Shown in pieces: positions 24,301 through 35,130 of a stretch of 38,542 nt of DNA. The notes under the pieces are model-generated. The model was not told where the DNA came from. It searched no databases and was given only the letters and a program-made list of their open reading frames with translations. Position 1 is the stretch's first letter. The number at the start of each line of letters is the position of its first letter. Origin of the DNA: Nemertoderma westbladi (taxonomy: Eukaryota; Xenacoelomorpha; Nemertodermatida; Nemertodermatidae); contig JAUCBJ010005235.1 in assembly GCA_032718475.1 (NCBI GenBank), positions 1-38,542 on the forward strand, written 5' to 3'. The position numbers and the translations under genes were made by a program.

Positions 24301-26136
24301 GATCACGAAAAACAAACACATTTGAATAGCAAGCTGCAGCATACAGTGTAAGGCTAAATGGCATGCGCCCTCAATTTACTTCTAATAGCCAAATCAATCA
24401 AAACGGATAATAAGTGACGTGGTGGAAATTGATGAATACAGTCATAGTAAGGTGTGTGCCGTTACCCCTGATCCAAAATACGTCATACCCAGCTCAAAAT
24501 CAAAATGTCACAACATGTTTAAAGGATATAGAGATAATACATCAATCGATTTAGTAACTTTCATTATATTACTATCGAGTTAAAGGCAAGATATCTAATT
24601 GCTTCGTGAATGTTAACCTTGAAAGAAAGCTTAAACCTCAAAGCTTGCGTTGCAAATAATAGTAATTAATCAGCTTATCCCATGAAGCAGGAACTACGCC
24701 GTTTTCCGTACACCGGAAATTGCGATTCGTAGCTAATAAACCTCTCTGTGTGAAACAATAGATGTGTGAATATAACAGGATCAATATAGCCTTATTACGC
24801 CGAATGTGACTGTTTGTGGGACCAGTGGATTTCGAGCAATCACCTCGATATATCGTAAATTTATTCGATTGGTGTTATCAAATATAGAGAGAGACCTTGC
24901 GATGTAAGTTTTTAAATTCAGAGGAATTCCTACGCCGCCGGCGTTATTAAATGAGCAACGAAAAGGAAATTCCCCACAACAACTAAATTAGGTTTTACAC
25001 CCACGCAATTAAACATAAATCCATTATAAATAGGTCCCACACAACCCTCAAGGCGTCACTATTTCTAGTTTGGGTTTCTTTTAGCCTATATAAACGAGTT
25101 GCATTGTTATTAAATAATTAATTGGATTATGGAAGATAACAACTCCCACGAAATGAATGATAAATATTTCAACAGGCAGATTGGTAAGGGACCTTTGGAT
25201 GGGTTGGGTTGGGTTGCGGATAAGACGGCAGCTATAAATAGATATACGGGTAGCGGTGCGGGTGAGCGTAAGCAGTGATAGCCGGCGGCTACTATATAAC
25301 CACTGGTGGCAAACACAAAGCCATCCGCTCAGCGGCCGACCCACGGAGATATTGAGCGGAGAGACAAATATTGAATCCGGGATCCGAACAGATAGAATAT
25401 TTGCTCACCAACGTGAATCACTATCACTTCCGTATCTATCTATCTGCCTATAGAACACGTTAACAGAAACAATAGAACTTGTATAGCCGGTAGTAATATA
25501 AATTGATCCAGGGAGGGCGGCCTCGCATATCCGGGGAACATCGATTATCGAAGCTCAGGCCGGTGCTCGAGTGCTCATATAAGTTCCTTACTACAACTAC
25601 AATTAATAAAACATTTCAGAGTGACAGATACATCCACACATCCGCTACCACCGGCTGTAGGTTGGGTTCGAGTCTGCCCAACAATATTAATTTAACAATA
25701 CATTGGCCGTTATTAGCTTTTATGTCTGTTGAGGCCCAAGTGAAGAATACCAGGTTTTCACTAAAAACATACAGGTTACAGAAGGGCTGAATCTAACCAA
25801 AACAATAAACGAATTAGTATATGTACAGGTTATAAGACAGAAATAAGCGCTAAAAGCACTTAATAAAGATAAAATAAAAAAAATAAAAAGTCGACCGAAA
25901 ACTTGCTACACTAAATAACGCAATATTCTATAATCCTGAATTATTTATTAATCGGCCTAAATCGCATCATTTTAATGTATTTTCGGTCGCATAACCAAAT
26001 TTTTAGTTTTTATAACATTTTTTTTTAGTATTTAGTAAAAATTTCACATCAAATTAAATTTAATGGAAAAGTGAACCAGTTCGCTCCAGGATAATTTCAT
26101 AATGACAGAAATGATAAATTATACTAATAAACTCAC
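21343..26136. other. mex3 intron 3, non-satellite part
   Basis: AT-rich. It contains a full CRE palindrome (gatgacgtcatc, about 24142-24153). A T-arm-like hairpin (gttggg ... cccaac) occurs near 25660-25685 but no tRNA A box was found. No exon was recognised. Confidence 0.5.
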
Positions 26137-26437
26137 TGCCTAGATCTTTGGTTATCCCGTTGCTATGGAAGTCGTTGACAACGTCCCCTGACAACACCCC
26201 GTTCCCCCCGACTACGCCATTAGGAACGGCCGAGTCCAGTCCCGTTCGCATCGCTATATAGGATTCGATCTCGGCCCGGGCGCGGTCTACGTTGCTAGGC
26301 AACCCGGATATCTCGAAGACCGGGTCTTTGTCCCGGGAAGGGGTCACTATGTAGGTGTTGGACTGCTGTTGGATTCTCTTAATTGTGGCGCCTTTGGGGC
26401 CGACGACCAAGCCAACAACACGTAGCGGCACAGTGAC
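26137..26437 (-). CDS. mex3: mex3 exon 3: KH2 RNA-binding domain
   Basis: The exon encodes [20 protein letters not shown], then [38 protein letters not shown] and SYIAMRTG. This is the highly conserved MEX3 KH2 with its GPKG loop. A Gly/Val/Asn linker ends [13 protein letters not shown]; an NxFHSNG-type stretch after KH2 is also typical of the family. The acceptor is tttattttag with AG at 26439-26438. The donor is GGCA|GTGAGT with GT at 26136-26135. Phase 0 entry fits exon 2 exactly, giving [15 protein letters not shown]. Length 301 bp, exit phase 1. The final A joins AT of exon 4 to make Asn. Confidence 0.94.
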
Positions 26438-26515
26438 CTAAAATAAATTGAAAAAGGTTTAAGTGACAAAAACTATAATTATCAAAAAACACGATTTATT
26501 TTCTTAATAATCAGA

Positions 26516-26529
26516 CGATATACATTTAC
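26516..26529. repeat. Target-site duplication, left copy (remnant B)
   Basis: The 14-bp sequence cgatatacatttac occurs here directly after the element's TAG tail (element read on the minus strand) and again at 27911-27924. The bases on both sides of the repeat differ. Confidence 0.92.
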
Positions 26530-27910
26530 TACTACTACTAGGTCGAGCGAACTCGGACAGTGGAAATGAGATCCTTCCAGGCTTCCCGATTCTCCATAGT
26601 TGTCGCAATTTCGTTTCTCCCAAGTTCAGTATTTCAAGTTGATCTATATATGTTATGGCCGGTCGTCCACGACTACGCTTTCCATGAGTTGGTTGCCAGA
26701 GAAGTAGATCTGGTATGACCTCGTCTTTACTTCGCCAGCAGTGCCAACTGAATCTTAATCTGCGTCCACGGAGGGTGGTTGATACAGGTGGTATTGTACC
26801 ATAAAGCTCGGCGTTTGTCATGTGTTGTCTCCAGCAGATGTTTAGGGCTGCCCTTAGTAGACTTGTGTAGCAACCATCAATTCGTTGTTCAAGTGATTTA
26901 GTCAGTGTCCAGGTCTCGCCCCCGTATAAAAATACACTTTCCACTGTGGCTCGAAAGAACTTAGTCTTCGGGTGCCTGGAGAGATCTGATTTCCAGATGG
27001 TATCCATTTTTGATAGAGCTACCCAAGCCTTTGCTTTCCTAACTTCTCTATGTCCTTTTTGCTACTCTCTATCCATGATCCTAGGTACTGGAAGTCGTCA
27101 ACCTTCCTTAGTTGATTATTATCAATGGTTGTCAAGTTTCCATCAACATTAAAGGTCATGAATTCGGTCTTTGTAGCATTTATATGCAATCCAACCTCCT
27201 TAGCAGCCCTCTCCACTTTATTTAGTAGAAGCTGTGCATCTGCTAGCGTATTAGAGAGCAGGGCGATGTCATCCGCAAAGTCGGTGTCTGTGACTGTAGT
27301 TGCCGGATATCTACTACTTCTGCGTTCTTGAAGTGTGAATCCCAGGTCTTCACCCTTTGTGGCTGTCCTCATTGCGTAATCCAGTACAATTACAAATAGT
27401 AATGGTGCTAATGTGTCACCTTGCAGTACGCCAGCCAGGATTGAGAAAAACTCAGTTTCACCATCTGGTGAGAGTACCTGCGCTTCTGTGTCACAATATA
27501 ACAATCCAATGCCAGCAACAATTACTTCTGGTATTCCATAAGCTCTTAGGATTTCAAGCATTTTGCCTCTATTGATGGAGTCGAATGCCTTCTTGAAGTC
27601 CACAAAAGTCATGACTGCGGGGAGATTCTTTGACTTAATTCCTTCAATCAGTCTCCGTAGTGCAAGTATCTGAGCTATTGTTGATCTACTTGGTCTAAAT
27701 CCGTTTTGGCTCTTACGCAGTAGTTTCTCTATGTGAGGCTTCTAATCCTATATAGAATCATTTTATTGTATATTTTGGCAGCTACCACAAGCAGACAGAT
27801 CCCACGATAGTGTGTTGGTATACCGAGGTCTCCTTTCTTGGGGAGAGGCTTTAGTTGACCTTTAGTCCAAATTGGTGGTGGCTTTTCCCCTTTTAACATC
27901 CGGTTATATC
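26530..27910 (-). mobile_element. Non-LTR retrotransposon remnant B inside the KH1-KH2 intron
   Basis: This is a 5'-truncated LINE-type insertion of 1,381 bp on the minus strand, the same direction as mex3. It starts within the reverse transcriptase (MLKGEKPPPIWTKGQL, LPKKGDL) and runs through QNGFRPSRST, FVDFKKAFDSI (motif A), GVLQGDTLAPLLF, TDFADDIALLS (motif C), DDFQYLGSWI, ESVFLYGGETWTL and LLLWQPTHGKRSRGRP. The 3' end is a TAG-repeat tail. Both sides carry the 14-bp direct repeat cgatatacatttac, the mark of target-primed insertion. It is related to remnant A by protein motifs and tail. Two frameshifts, near 27735 and 27015, break the ORF. Confidence 0.93.
26560..27905 (-). pseudogene. 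Broken reverse transcriptase ORF of remnant B
   Basis: There are three open segments on the minus strand: about 27905-27738 (RT N-terminal blocks ending RIRSLT), about 27736-27019 (starting HIEKLLRKSQNGF and holding motifs A to C, to about 240 codons), and about 27007-26530 (C-terminal region with RGRP). They join by one frameshift each. The middle segment is the best preserved, with FVDFKKAFDS and FADD intact, so decay is recent or mild. No endonuclease domain is present. It is not expected to move on its own. Confidence 0.88.
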
Positions 27911-27924
27911 CGATATACATTTAC
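27911..27924. repeat. Target-site duplication, right copy (remnant B)
   Basis: This is an identical 14-bp copy of 26516-26529, at the 5'-truncated end of the element and 37 bp from the exon 2 donor. Confidence 0.92.
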
Positions 27925-27961
27925 GATATAATAATTATAATATGAAAGATGAAACACTCAC

Positions 27962-28182
27962 CTTTGTGGTTATTTGTCCCGGTATGTTTGAGTTGGGAGA
28001 CGGCATGCTATTCTTCCGTTGCGCCCGTATCTGGCTGAAGTGTTCCGCCGCCAATAGTATCTCTTTCTCTACATCGTGGACGGCTTCCGGTCTCCCGGTC
28101 ACTTTGAACGCCGGCTCTTCGCCACGCACTGGCGTCTTGATGTATGTGTTGGTTTTGGCGCGAAGTGCTTTGATCTTACACC
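27962..28182 (-). CDS. mex3: mex3 exon 2: KH1 RNA-binding domain
   Basis: The exon encodes most of KH1. Residues [18 protein letters not shown] follow the GRQG loop of the previous exon, then [17 protein letters not shown] and the C-terminal helix [16 protein letters not shown]. This is a close match to the MEX3 family KH1. A short Ser/Pro/Asn linker and PGQITTK end the exon. The acceptor is cctcccgcag with AG at 28184-28183, preceded by a C-run (poly-G on the plus strand at 28195-28206) that serves as the polypyrimidine tract. The donor AAG|GTGAGT starts at 27961. Length 221 bp, exit phase 0. The KH fold binds single-stranded RNA, and the two MEX3 KH domains act together on a bipartite motif. 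Confidence 0.93.
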
Positions 28183-28194
28183 CTGCGGGAGGAA

Positions 28195-28206
28195 GGGGGG
28201 GGGGGG
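28195..28206. repeat. mex3: Poly-G run (12); C-tract of the exon 2 acceptor
   Basis: Read on the minus strand this is a C-run followed by ttcctcccgcag, so it forms the polypyrimidine tract of the KH1 exon acceptor. Length changes here could affect splicing. Confidence 0.75.
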
Positions 28207-28424
28207 TTATAATAATTCCTAGAAATTTTATTAATATTGCTTTATGTCTGTCGGCGTTCAACCGTACAGCGTTTTATTATTATAACGTGGAACAAACTGA
28301 TCGAATCTTATCAAATGAGCCGCCACCAATCCACAGCCCTAACAACCACCAGTGACTAAAGTAAATTAATTTCAGCGTTGGAGGGAGTCCGGTGTGTGGA
28401 AGCTGGTGTGTGTTGTGTAGGTTA

Positions 28425-28439
28425 GGGGGGGGGGGGGGG
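28425..28439. repeat. Poly-G run (15)
   Basis: Homopolymer of G after a GT-rich stretch (ggtgtgtgttgtgtagg) in mex3 intron 1. Confidence 0.85.
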
Positions 28440-28724
28440 TAAGACGGGTTGTATTCCATTAAACTTCCTATGCAACGATAAGAGCTAAGCGAAAACGGGA
28501 GTATCTCAATCGCACATAATTCATATAAATGACTCAGAGGCTTTATTTTCAGCTTTAACTCATCCAATTTAAGCATAATAGATATGGGGCATTCGTTTAG
28601 CAATACCTCATGACATCTTAGGGTATATCTTCTCAATATACGCGATATGTGTTTTACATGAGGAGTACGCCACTAATTCATTACCAATCCACAACCCACA
28701 TACGCATAACTTATAAAACGGAAA

Positions 28725-28800
28725 AACACATATATATATAAACTTTATGGAATAAACGACTTCAGTTCAGTTCTATGGCTAGTTGTATTTGGCGTCCGAC
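28725..28800 (+). other. Possible LTR end with primer-binding-site-like sequence
   Basis: A TATA-rich stretch (28729-28741), AATAAA at 28751-28756 and then tggcgtccgac at 28790-28800 follow each other as in the 3' part of an LTR and its adjoining primer-binding site. The LTR does not end in the usual CA and no gag or pol sequence follows. A (AC)n microsatellite comes directly after. This could be chance. Confidence 0.25.
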
Positions 28801-31218
28801 ACACACACACACCCACCACAACCACAAAGAGATTTGGAAAACGACAATACATACAGTTCGCTGAAATGGCTTGAAGTTTTGACAAGCCCCACCCCCACAC
28901 CAAAATATTCGATACCAAAATTCAATAGCCATCACATAGCCTAGTTCACCTTCCTGTTTAATACGTTTAGTGTTAATGATGAACTAATAACATTAATAGG
29001 CCTAGTTTAACAGGATATAGTTAATCTGCGAACTACCTAATTATATTATAAATGTTGTGTTCGAAGAAAATATAGGCGGTTACTTAATATGAATGAATTA
29101 TAATAAGTCACCTTCAAGAATAAGTAATAACAACGCCTCATATTTCTCGAGGTCAGTGAATATACCGCCGTCCGATATATTGTGAGTCACTTAAAGCATA
29201 GTGTATACCAACGCGGCAAGTAAGTAAATCATAGCGTGTGTGTGCACTCCCTCCCATAAACAAACAACGCAGACGTAAAGCCAAAGACACGGGTTGACGT
29301 CAGTCATACCAGGGTGTGGTTGAACAGATCCATCGAGCGCGATATACATCAGAAGTAGCCCTTAGAAGCTCAAATAATAATATGCTTTGCTCTACAACAG
29401 TGATGTAAGGCGTGGCATATTATATTCTATGTGTATCCAGTTCAATCACAAGCATCATGTGAAAAGCGATACACTTCTACGATTACGGCGCACTCCGTAT
29501 TATACACCTGGAAACTTTCGAAATTTATAACTTTTGTACTTAACCTGCCTGAGTGCAAGCTGAGCTGTAATTCCCTCCTGAAATGAAACACTGCGATAAC
29601 GCATATATTGCTATAGTAGCATAGGCCTTCCTTACCTTACAGCTATACTCATTCATAGTTCAGAGAAAGAAATACAAAGTGATTGAATACGTTGTGTCTT
29701 TCGCAAGCATTGTTTGCGTTGAATTGTTATGCAACTATCAAGTACCATCGACTCTATACAGGCCTATATAAAATCAATATTGACAGAATTGTGGTTAATA
29801 TCTGATTTCCATGTATTCTAAAGATAAATCTTTGTTATGTAGGACACAATATATAACAATTTAAACAAACACAGGTTAATCTGATGAACAAACTGTTTCC
29901 ACATGTCAAAGTCAAGAAATTTACCATATCGAAAAAATGGAGTTTGGCGAGTCTACAGCAGACCTATGTTTCTCGCCAACCGACATAGATTAGATTGTCC
30001 AACACATTGAGAATAAAAATGAAATCGGCATAGACCACTGCCATAATAATATATATTAATTGCCTTTCAACAAAACAATGAACCAGATAAAACATTACTC
30101 AAAGCCAAAGGCGGTAATGATGGATCATAGTCTAGCTATATTAATGGATGGATACCATTAACATTATGAAAAATATTTAAACTATATTCAAGAAAAAAAA
30201 TTAAATAGACGATACACTGCCTATAGTTAGGTGGAAACAGGACGCAAATCCCATCTCGGTTAATTCATTTATCATTTCAATGTTCGAATCTCAATATATG
30301 GAAAGGAGCAGGTTACAGTGGCACGTTATCAGCAATTATTAGGGTTGATTTTCCCGTAGAGAGGGATGCGTTGAATTATTCCCACTATTTGCCGTGGTAG
30401 CCTATACTTTCTTGATATATAGTTAGGTATCGGTCCAGAAAACAGGGGTGGCAACTCTAAGGGATATTTCTCTCTCTCTTGGCTATTACCTGTATGCATG
30501 AAGGATGGCGTCACTTTAACTCCCAGGGTTGAACGCTGTGAAACTCTAAATAAACTACAGATACGCCATAGCAGAGACATCTATATTTATTATCTGATTT
30601 AGTACAGCGCGGCCATTAAACTAAGTTCGTCCACCGTATGAATCAAGCTGAATTATACCCCATGTAGGGATCGTCAGAAACTGTAATAAGGCCCATCCCT
30701 ACGGACAACCCTCTATAACTTATATAAGTCATGGATATGATCCTCGCCCATGCATGCCTAGCCTAAGGCTGCATGTACACTGTACATCACGACTTCGTTA
30801 TAGATCCAGATGGACTGAGACTCGTTACACTGTCACATATTGGAAGGCACCGGCACTGCAGAGATATAACAACTCAAAAATGTTAACAGATTAATAAGTA
30901 AATCAGCGATGCGATATGCCCAAGCCGCAACCGCAGCTTTACATTCTATACCACTTTGCTATAAATTTATAGAAATACCAATGGTAATATAGGCCTATTG
31001 CCTTTACTTAATTAACAACATTCGCATTCCCTTAGGAGCCCCATATAATAAAGCCTAAACGTGTAAGTTAGTTAGTAGGGTACCGGAAAAGAAATAGGCT
31101 ATAAAAATGAGACATGGTCTGATTGTTCGATATCATTCATTACGTTACGTAGGCCTACTGTATGCATGTTTGTGTTTCATCACCATGTCAGGAAATCGTA
31201 ACTCAGTGACATGGACCA

Positions 31219-31240
31219 CCCCCCCCCCCCCCCCCCCCCC
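31219..31240. repeat. Poly-C run (22)
   Basis: The only long C run on the plus strand; the other homopolymers of this kind are G on this strand. Confidence 0.9.
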
Positions 31241-31724
31241 AGAACCCCATCCCATTTTTTTTACAGATTTTAAATATAATGCACGAAATTAACTTCCCGA
31301 CCACCTACTGGGTAAGCCAGAATTTTTAATTTTGCTTTCATCCTTTAGCTACAAGCATTTTATAAAAAAATGTATTTCCAGCGATTTTGCACCAGTTACA
31401 TCGCAGCAGTTATTCCTTAACCTATAAATATAGCTGGCCGTGCAATGATTCCAAAAATGTAAAATATATTTGAATTTGGTTGGGAAATACCTGACATATG
31501 GGCATTCGAATGTTGCATGTATTTGCTTCCGCTGCAGGCTATTTATTCGATTTAATAAATAACATTGTTCTAGAACATTTTGTTTAAGTATGAATATCGA
31601 CGAACTAGTATTATTATTATAGTCATTATATAGTTGCCCAGCTACTTAAACAACATGTTTCATAATATTGAGTATATAATTTATTAAATAGGCCTAGAGC
31701 ATTAATGAGGTGGTTACAAAGATA

Positions 31725-31747
31725 ATATGGGCATTAAATGCCCATAT
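31725..31747. repeat. Perfect inverted repeat
   Basis: atatgggcat, TAA, atgcccatat: 10-bp arms with a 3-bp centre. The following catatctcag recurs 78 bp later (31821-31830). Confidence 0.7.
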
Positions 31748-32360
31748 CTCAGCAAAGGCTACTGATCGGACCCATCGCTCAATTGACCGGACCCGTTGAC
31801 TGGACGAGTAGTCCCTTCTCCATATCTCAGCTATTCCTCAACCAAATTCAAATTCATTTTTACACATTTGCAATCCTTGCACGGCCAGCTTTCCATTGTT
31901 ACCAACAAATAACGGATAAACAAAAAAGGTTGAATAATAACTGCGTGTTGAAGAATAACTATACGACTGGTGCAATATAGATGGAGATGATTGAACATTG
32001 AAAGCGAAAATACAAATTCTGACTCACCCAGCAAGGGGAGGGAGATGAAACTAACTCTGTTTCAAATTTCATGCAATCTCATTAAGACGTGTAGAAAAAT
32101 TGGGGGTGGGGGGTGGGGGGCGGGGTGGTTCATGTCACTGAATTATGATAGGGCATTGTGAAATTGTTATAAGAACACTGTAGACGTTGTAGACAGGATA
32201 TTTCATCGTAATTTTAACTTTAACATAAATAACAAGAAAAATATATGAGAAAAAAAGTTGAGACAACTGGAAATTACACACGGTAATACGGTTTCTGGGG
32301 AAAAACAACCGGAAAATCTACTACCAAAAACCAAACATAACTAAGAGGCCTATAACTAAC

Positions 32361-32580
32361 CTTGTCTCCCAACAATTTCTGCAACATGTTCTGATGTGGG
32401 AACCTTCACGGTTATTGTTGTGTTCTGGCTTTTACATTTGAGTGGGTGGTTATATGTGATAGTTTCATCATCAGCACCGAGTCCTAGCGAGGACAATGTG
32501 TCAGCGAACGAAACAGGATGATCGGCAAAGTCTAGAGCACCGTTTGTGATTGATTCGGGTGGGAACAACGAGGACGGCAT
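32361..32580 (-). CDS. mex3: mex3 exon 1: start codon and N-terminus up to KH1
   Basis: This is the first coding exon, 73 codons plus one base. It begins MPSSLFPPES, and MPSSLF is the start of vertebrate MEX3B as I recall it, which supports this ATG. G stands at -3 (gcaATG). The end reads TSEHVAEIVGRQG, the beginning of KH1, with the GRQG of the KH GxxG loop at the exon border. The donor is CAAG|GTTAGT with GT at 32360-32359. The leftover G joins GG of the next exon to make Gly. Between start and KH1 the protein is acidic and Ser/Thr-rich (SLGLGADDE), as in other family members. No acceptor AG lies directly before the ATG, so 5' UTR probably continues upstream in the same exon. Confidence 0.9.
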
Positions 32581-33961
32581 TGCAAAAAATATATTTAAGT
32601 ATCAAAATACAATTTATTGTAACAAAATTATAATATATACTATAGAACAAAATAACTAAATATACTAAAAAAAAACGTCAATATGAAGGGAATGCAGACA
32701 AAAAATGCTTAGGACCCTATACTATTTCTCTATATTTCAGAATTGTTGATTACAAAGAGGACATAAACATGCATGGCATGATGGCAGGAGACAGCATGTA
32801 CTGATGTACAACAACATTGTCCTATTCAGCTTTTGAAGTAGGCCTACCGTAATAAAGTAACTGCAAACGTATTGCATATTAGTATATGTATATACGCCTA
32901 TGACTTCATCGTCAATTTTGATCTGTGCAATTATTTAATTGTAATTTGATGTCTTTATGATACCGGTTCTTAAAGTGCAATTTTATGTCAATATTATTGG
33001 ATTAAAACAATGAAATGAAATGTAATGGATACACAACCGCTCTGGTACCGACTGTTCGGGTTCACCTAGTACCCTGTCATATGCTTAACACAAAAGAGCA
33101 ATATGTTCGGCTTATGGCAGTGAGGCACCGCACAATAACATATCCGCTCAGCATATTGCGGAACGGTATGAAAGCTAAGCTAAAAAAGACAATATATCTT
33201 GCGCGTGAGCCACTCACACACAACGCATATCAAAACTCTGGGACAATTTAGCCGTGTTGGTACCAGTACTGATGTACTGGGCTGGGACGTTCAGTTCAGA
33301 CGTTTTAGTTTTAATGTTTTCTGCCTTCTATAGCAGCGGAAGTCTGTAAGTAGTCAGGTACCGGTAGCGGTAGGCATGTATTGCAATCACTTGGAAATTG
33401 CAAATAGGGCGCATGGGATAGGTACCGCACTACGGTATGCCATGCGCTACATTTGCAATCTGCGGTATTACCGCAGTGCTACCGGCCACCTGGCAGCCTG
33501 GTAGCACGAACTTGGAAATTAAAAAGTAGTGTCAGAGTGCAGGAGTGTGTAGTAGCGGGTGAAGCCTATGCTGCTATGCAGTGCCAGTGCTGCAGTGCCA
33601 GGGCAGGCTATGCAGCTATGCCAGTGATACATTGTATGTCTGTATGTAGAAATGTAGTAAATTGTTAATTCAGTAATTAGTAGGTAGGCTACCTCTGTCT
33701 GTCTGTACTTGACCTCTGTACACTGCTGCACTGTACTGCTGTATCTATCTGCACCTGCAATGCTGCACTACTGCACTACCGGTAGGCCAAATGCATCACC
33801 GTTCTGCAGTTTACTAATAATACTGTACTACGGACGGCTAGACGGTGACGGTACGGTACCGGTACTGTTTACAAGTTCTTCCGTTAGTCAGTTCTTGCTT
33901 CTTGGCACCGTACCCCGTGCCGTACCAGGAGCTGAGGCGGTACAGCAAATGTAAAATTGCG
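32581..33961. other. mex3 5' flank, proximal
   Basis: Right after the start codon the sequence is AT-rich (possible 5' UTR or intron). From about 33280 it becomes low-complexity, built of ACCGGTAC and TGCAGTGC-like words. No gene was recognised. Confidence 0.5.
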
Positions 33962-33970
33962 GTTCCAATT
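33962..33970. repeat. Target-site duplication, left copy (GAACTTAGATCC element)
   Basis: gttccaatt, repeated exactly at 34680-34688. Confidence 0.7.
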
Positions 33971-34679
33971 GGTAAAACGAAGTTAGATCCTGCAAGGCCT
34001 GACTTTGATGAACTTAGATCTTTCCGAACTTAGGTCCTATGTATGCGAACGTAGATCCTACCTAGGTGAACTTAGATCCTACCTAGGTAATAAACTTAGA
34101 TCCTAACTTGGTGAACTTAGATCCCAGTTTATCCTATTAAAGCCATTGGTAATCATCATCCTAATCGTGAAGCGAACTTGGATCCCACGTTAAAGCAAAG
34201 CGAACTTAGATCTTAGGTGAATTTAGATCCCAATTTATACAAATTCCTTAGCACACGCTAGAGGATAAGCGAACTTAGATCCCACGTGTCGTGTACTTTG
34301 CGTTTAAAGTAGTTGCGATCCCGATCAGTGACTCACCAACAAACTACAATTTGCCAATTTAGGCCTATAGCTAATTCGTTGCATTGTATTATGGTGGCTA
34401 TGGCTAAGTTCGCTTCCCTTCACACAGACACAATAACACAGCTACGGCCTACGGTACAGCAAAATATGCAAGGTGGGATCTAAGTTCGTATGTTTAGGAT
34501 CTAAGTTCCTATGGGAAGGATCTAAGTTCGTATGGGAAGGATCTAAGTTCCTATGGGAAGGATCTAAGCTCCTATGGGAAGGATCTAAGTTCGTATGGGA
34601 AGGATCTAAGTTCCCCAAGATCTAACAGTCTAAGTTCGTTCAGGATATAAGGTCCTCTAGGATCTAAAGCCGGGGAACC
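33971..34679. mobile_element. Non-autonomous DNA transposon with mirrored GAACTTAGATCC arrays
   Basis: A 709-bp element is bordered by a 9-bp direct repeat gttccaatt (33962-33970 and 34680-34688). The two ends, read inward, both begin GGT and carry TTAGATCCT at the same distance (after nine further bases), so they are weak terminal inverted repeats. About 11 copies of GAACTTAGATCC and close variants fill the left part in forward orientation. About 11 copies of the reverse complement, GGATCTAAGTTC, fill the right part, several at 25-bp spacing with tatgggaa between. There is no coding capacity. A 9-bp duplication would fit Mutator-like elements and an 8-bp one hAT; the superfamily is not determined. 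Confidence 0.75.
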
Positions 34680-34688
34680 GTTCCAATT
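34680..34688. repeat. Target-site duplication, right copy (GAACTTAGATCC element)
   Basis: gttccaatt, identical to 33962-33970. Confidence 0.7.
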
Positions 34689-34977
34689 TCAGTGTATTAA
34701 AATTATTAATTTCGTTACCGGTACCTATATGTTTTTATAATTTTAATAAGAAAGAGAGTTCAATTCATTCATTCAGCACACCAGCGCAGCGGTAGCCGGT
34801 AGGTTGGTTTTGGTTTGATAATGACTGAATATCCTGAATCGAAATAGGGCCTAATGAAAATAACAGCGATAGTTAATACTTTAAATTTGTGAAAATTTTG
34901 TACGGTATTACAGTATTCTGTTAGGCCTATCTGCCTTTCTGCCTATGGCATATTGTGCTGGTTGTGCAGTTGTGGGG

Positions 34978-35130
34978 ATGTGGGGGCGAGTCGATTCGTC
35001 TTCGCCCCTCGACCTATTCGCCCCAATTATTTTCGCCACAGATTTTTGGGGCTTATGGACCTGGCACCTGGGGCGAATCGACTTTGTCAGTTGACCGATT
35101 CGCCCCACCTTCCAAGTCTATTCGCCCCAT
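34978..35130. repeat. Cluster of TTCGCCCC / GGGGCGAA motifs in both orientations
   Basis: About 150 bp holds TTCGCCCC or close forms in the forward direction at several places and GGGGCGAA in reverse (for example ggggcgaatcgac near 35070). The ends are tgggggcgagtcgattcg and ctattcgcccca, loosely inverse to each other. No clear flanking direct repeat was found. It may be a short miniature transposon or a degenerate palindromic repeat. Confidence 0.5.

Larger units (their letters stand above)
28183..32360. other. mex3 intron 1
   Basis: 4.2 kb of AT-rich sequence with poly-G/C runs, an (AC)n microsatellite at about 28799-28812, an AP-1-like site (tgactcag, about 28530) and many TAGGCCTA-type words. 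No exon was recognised. Confidence 0.55.
7449..32580 (-). other. mex3: mex3-like gene, partial (5 coding exons seen; 3' end outside window)
   Basis: This is a MEX3-family RNA-binding protein gene on the minus strand. MEX3 proteins bind mRNA through two KH domains and control translation and stability of targets in embryos and germ cells; most bilaterian members also end in a RING ubiquitin-ligase domain. Five exons (32580-32361, 28182-27962, 26437-26137, 18783-18556, 7634-7449) join with matching phases (1, 0, 1, 1, then 1 out) and GT/AG borders. The introns are about 4,178, 1,524, 7,353 and 10,921 bp. The first three exons are certain from the KH sequences. The last two rest on splice sites, phase and composition. 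No RING exon was found to the left of 7449, so the gene probably runs past position 1. The 5' UTR and promoter are not identified. Confidence 0.88.

Noticed and set aside
25655-25690. tRNA or tRNA-derived SINE (ggttcgagtc)
   Set aside because: There is a B-box-like word and a small hairpin but no A box or cloverleaf upstream.
33453-34033. Small plus-strand ORFs upstream of mex3
   Set aside because: They lie in low-complexity TGCAGTG/ACCGGTAC words and in the motif-array element, and show no domain.
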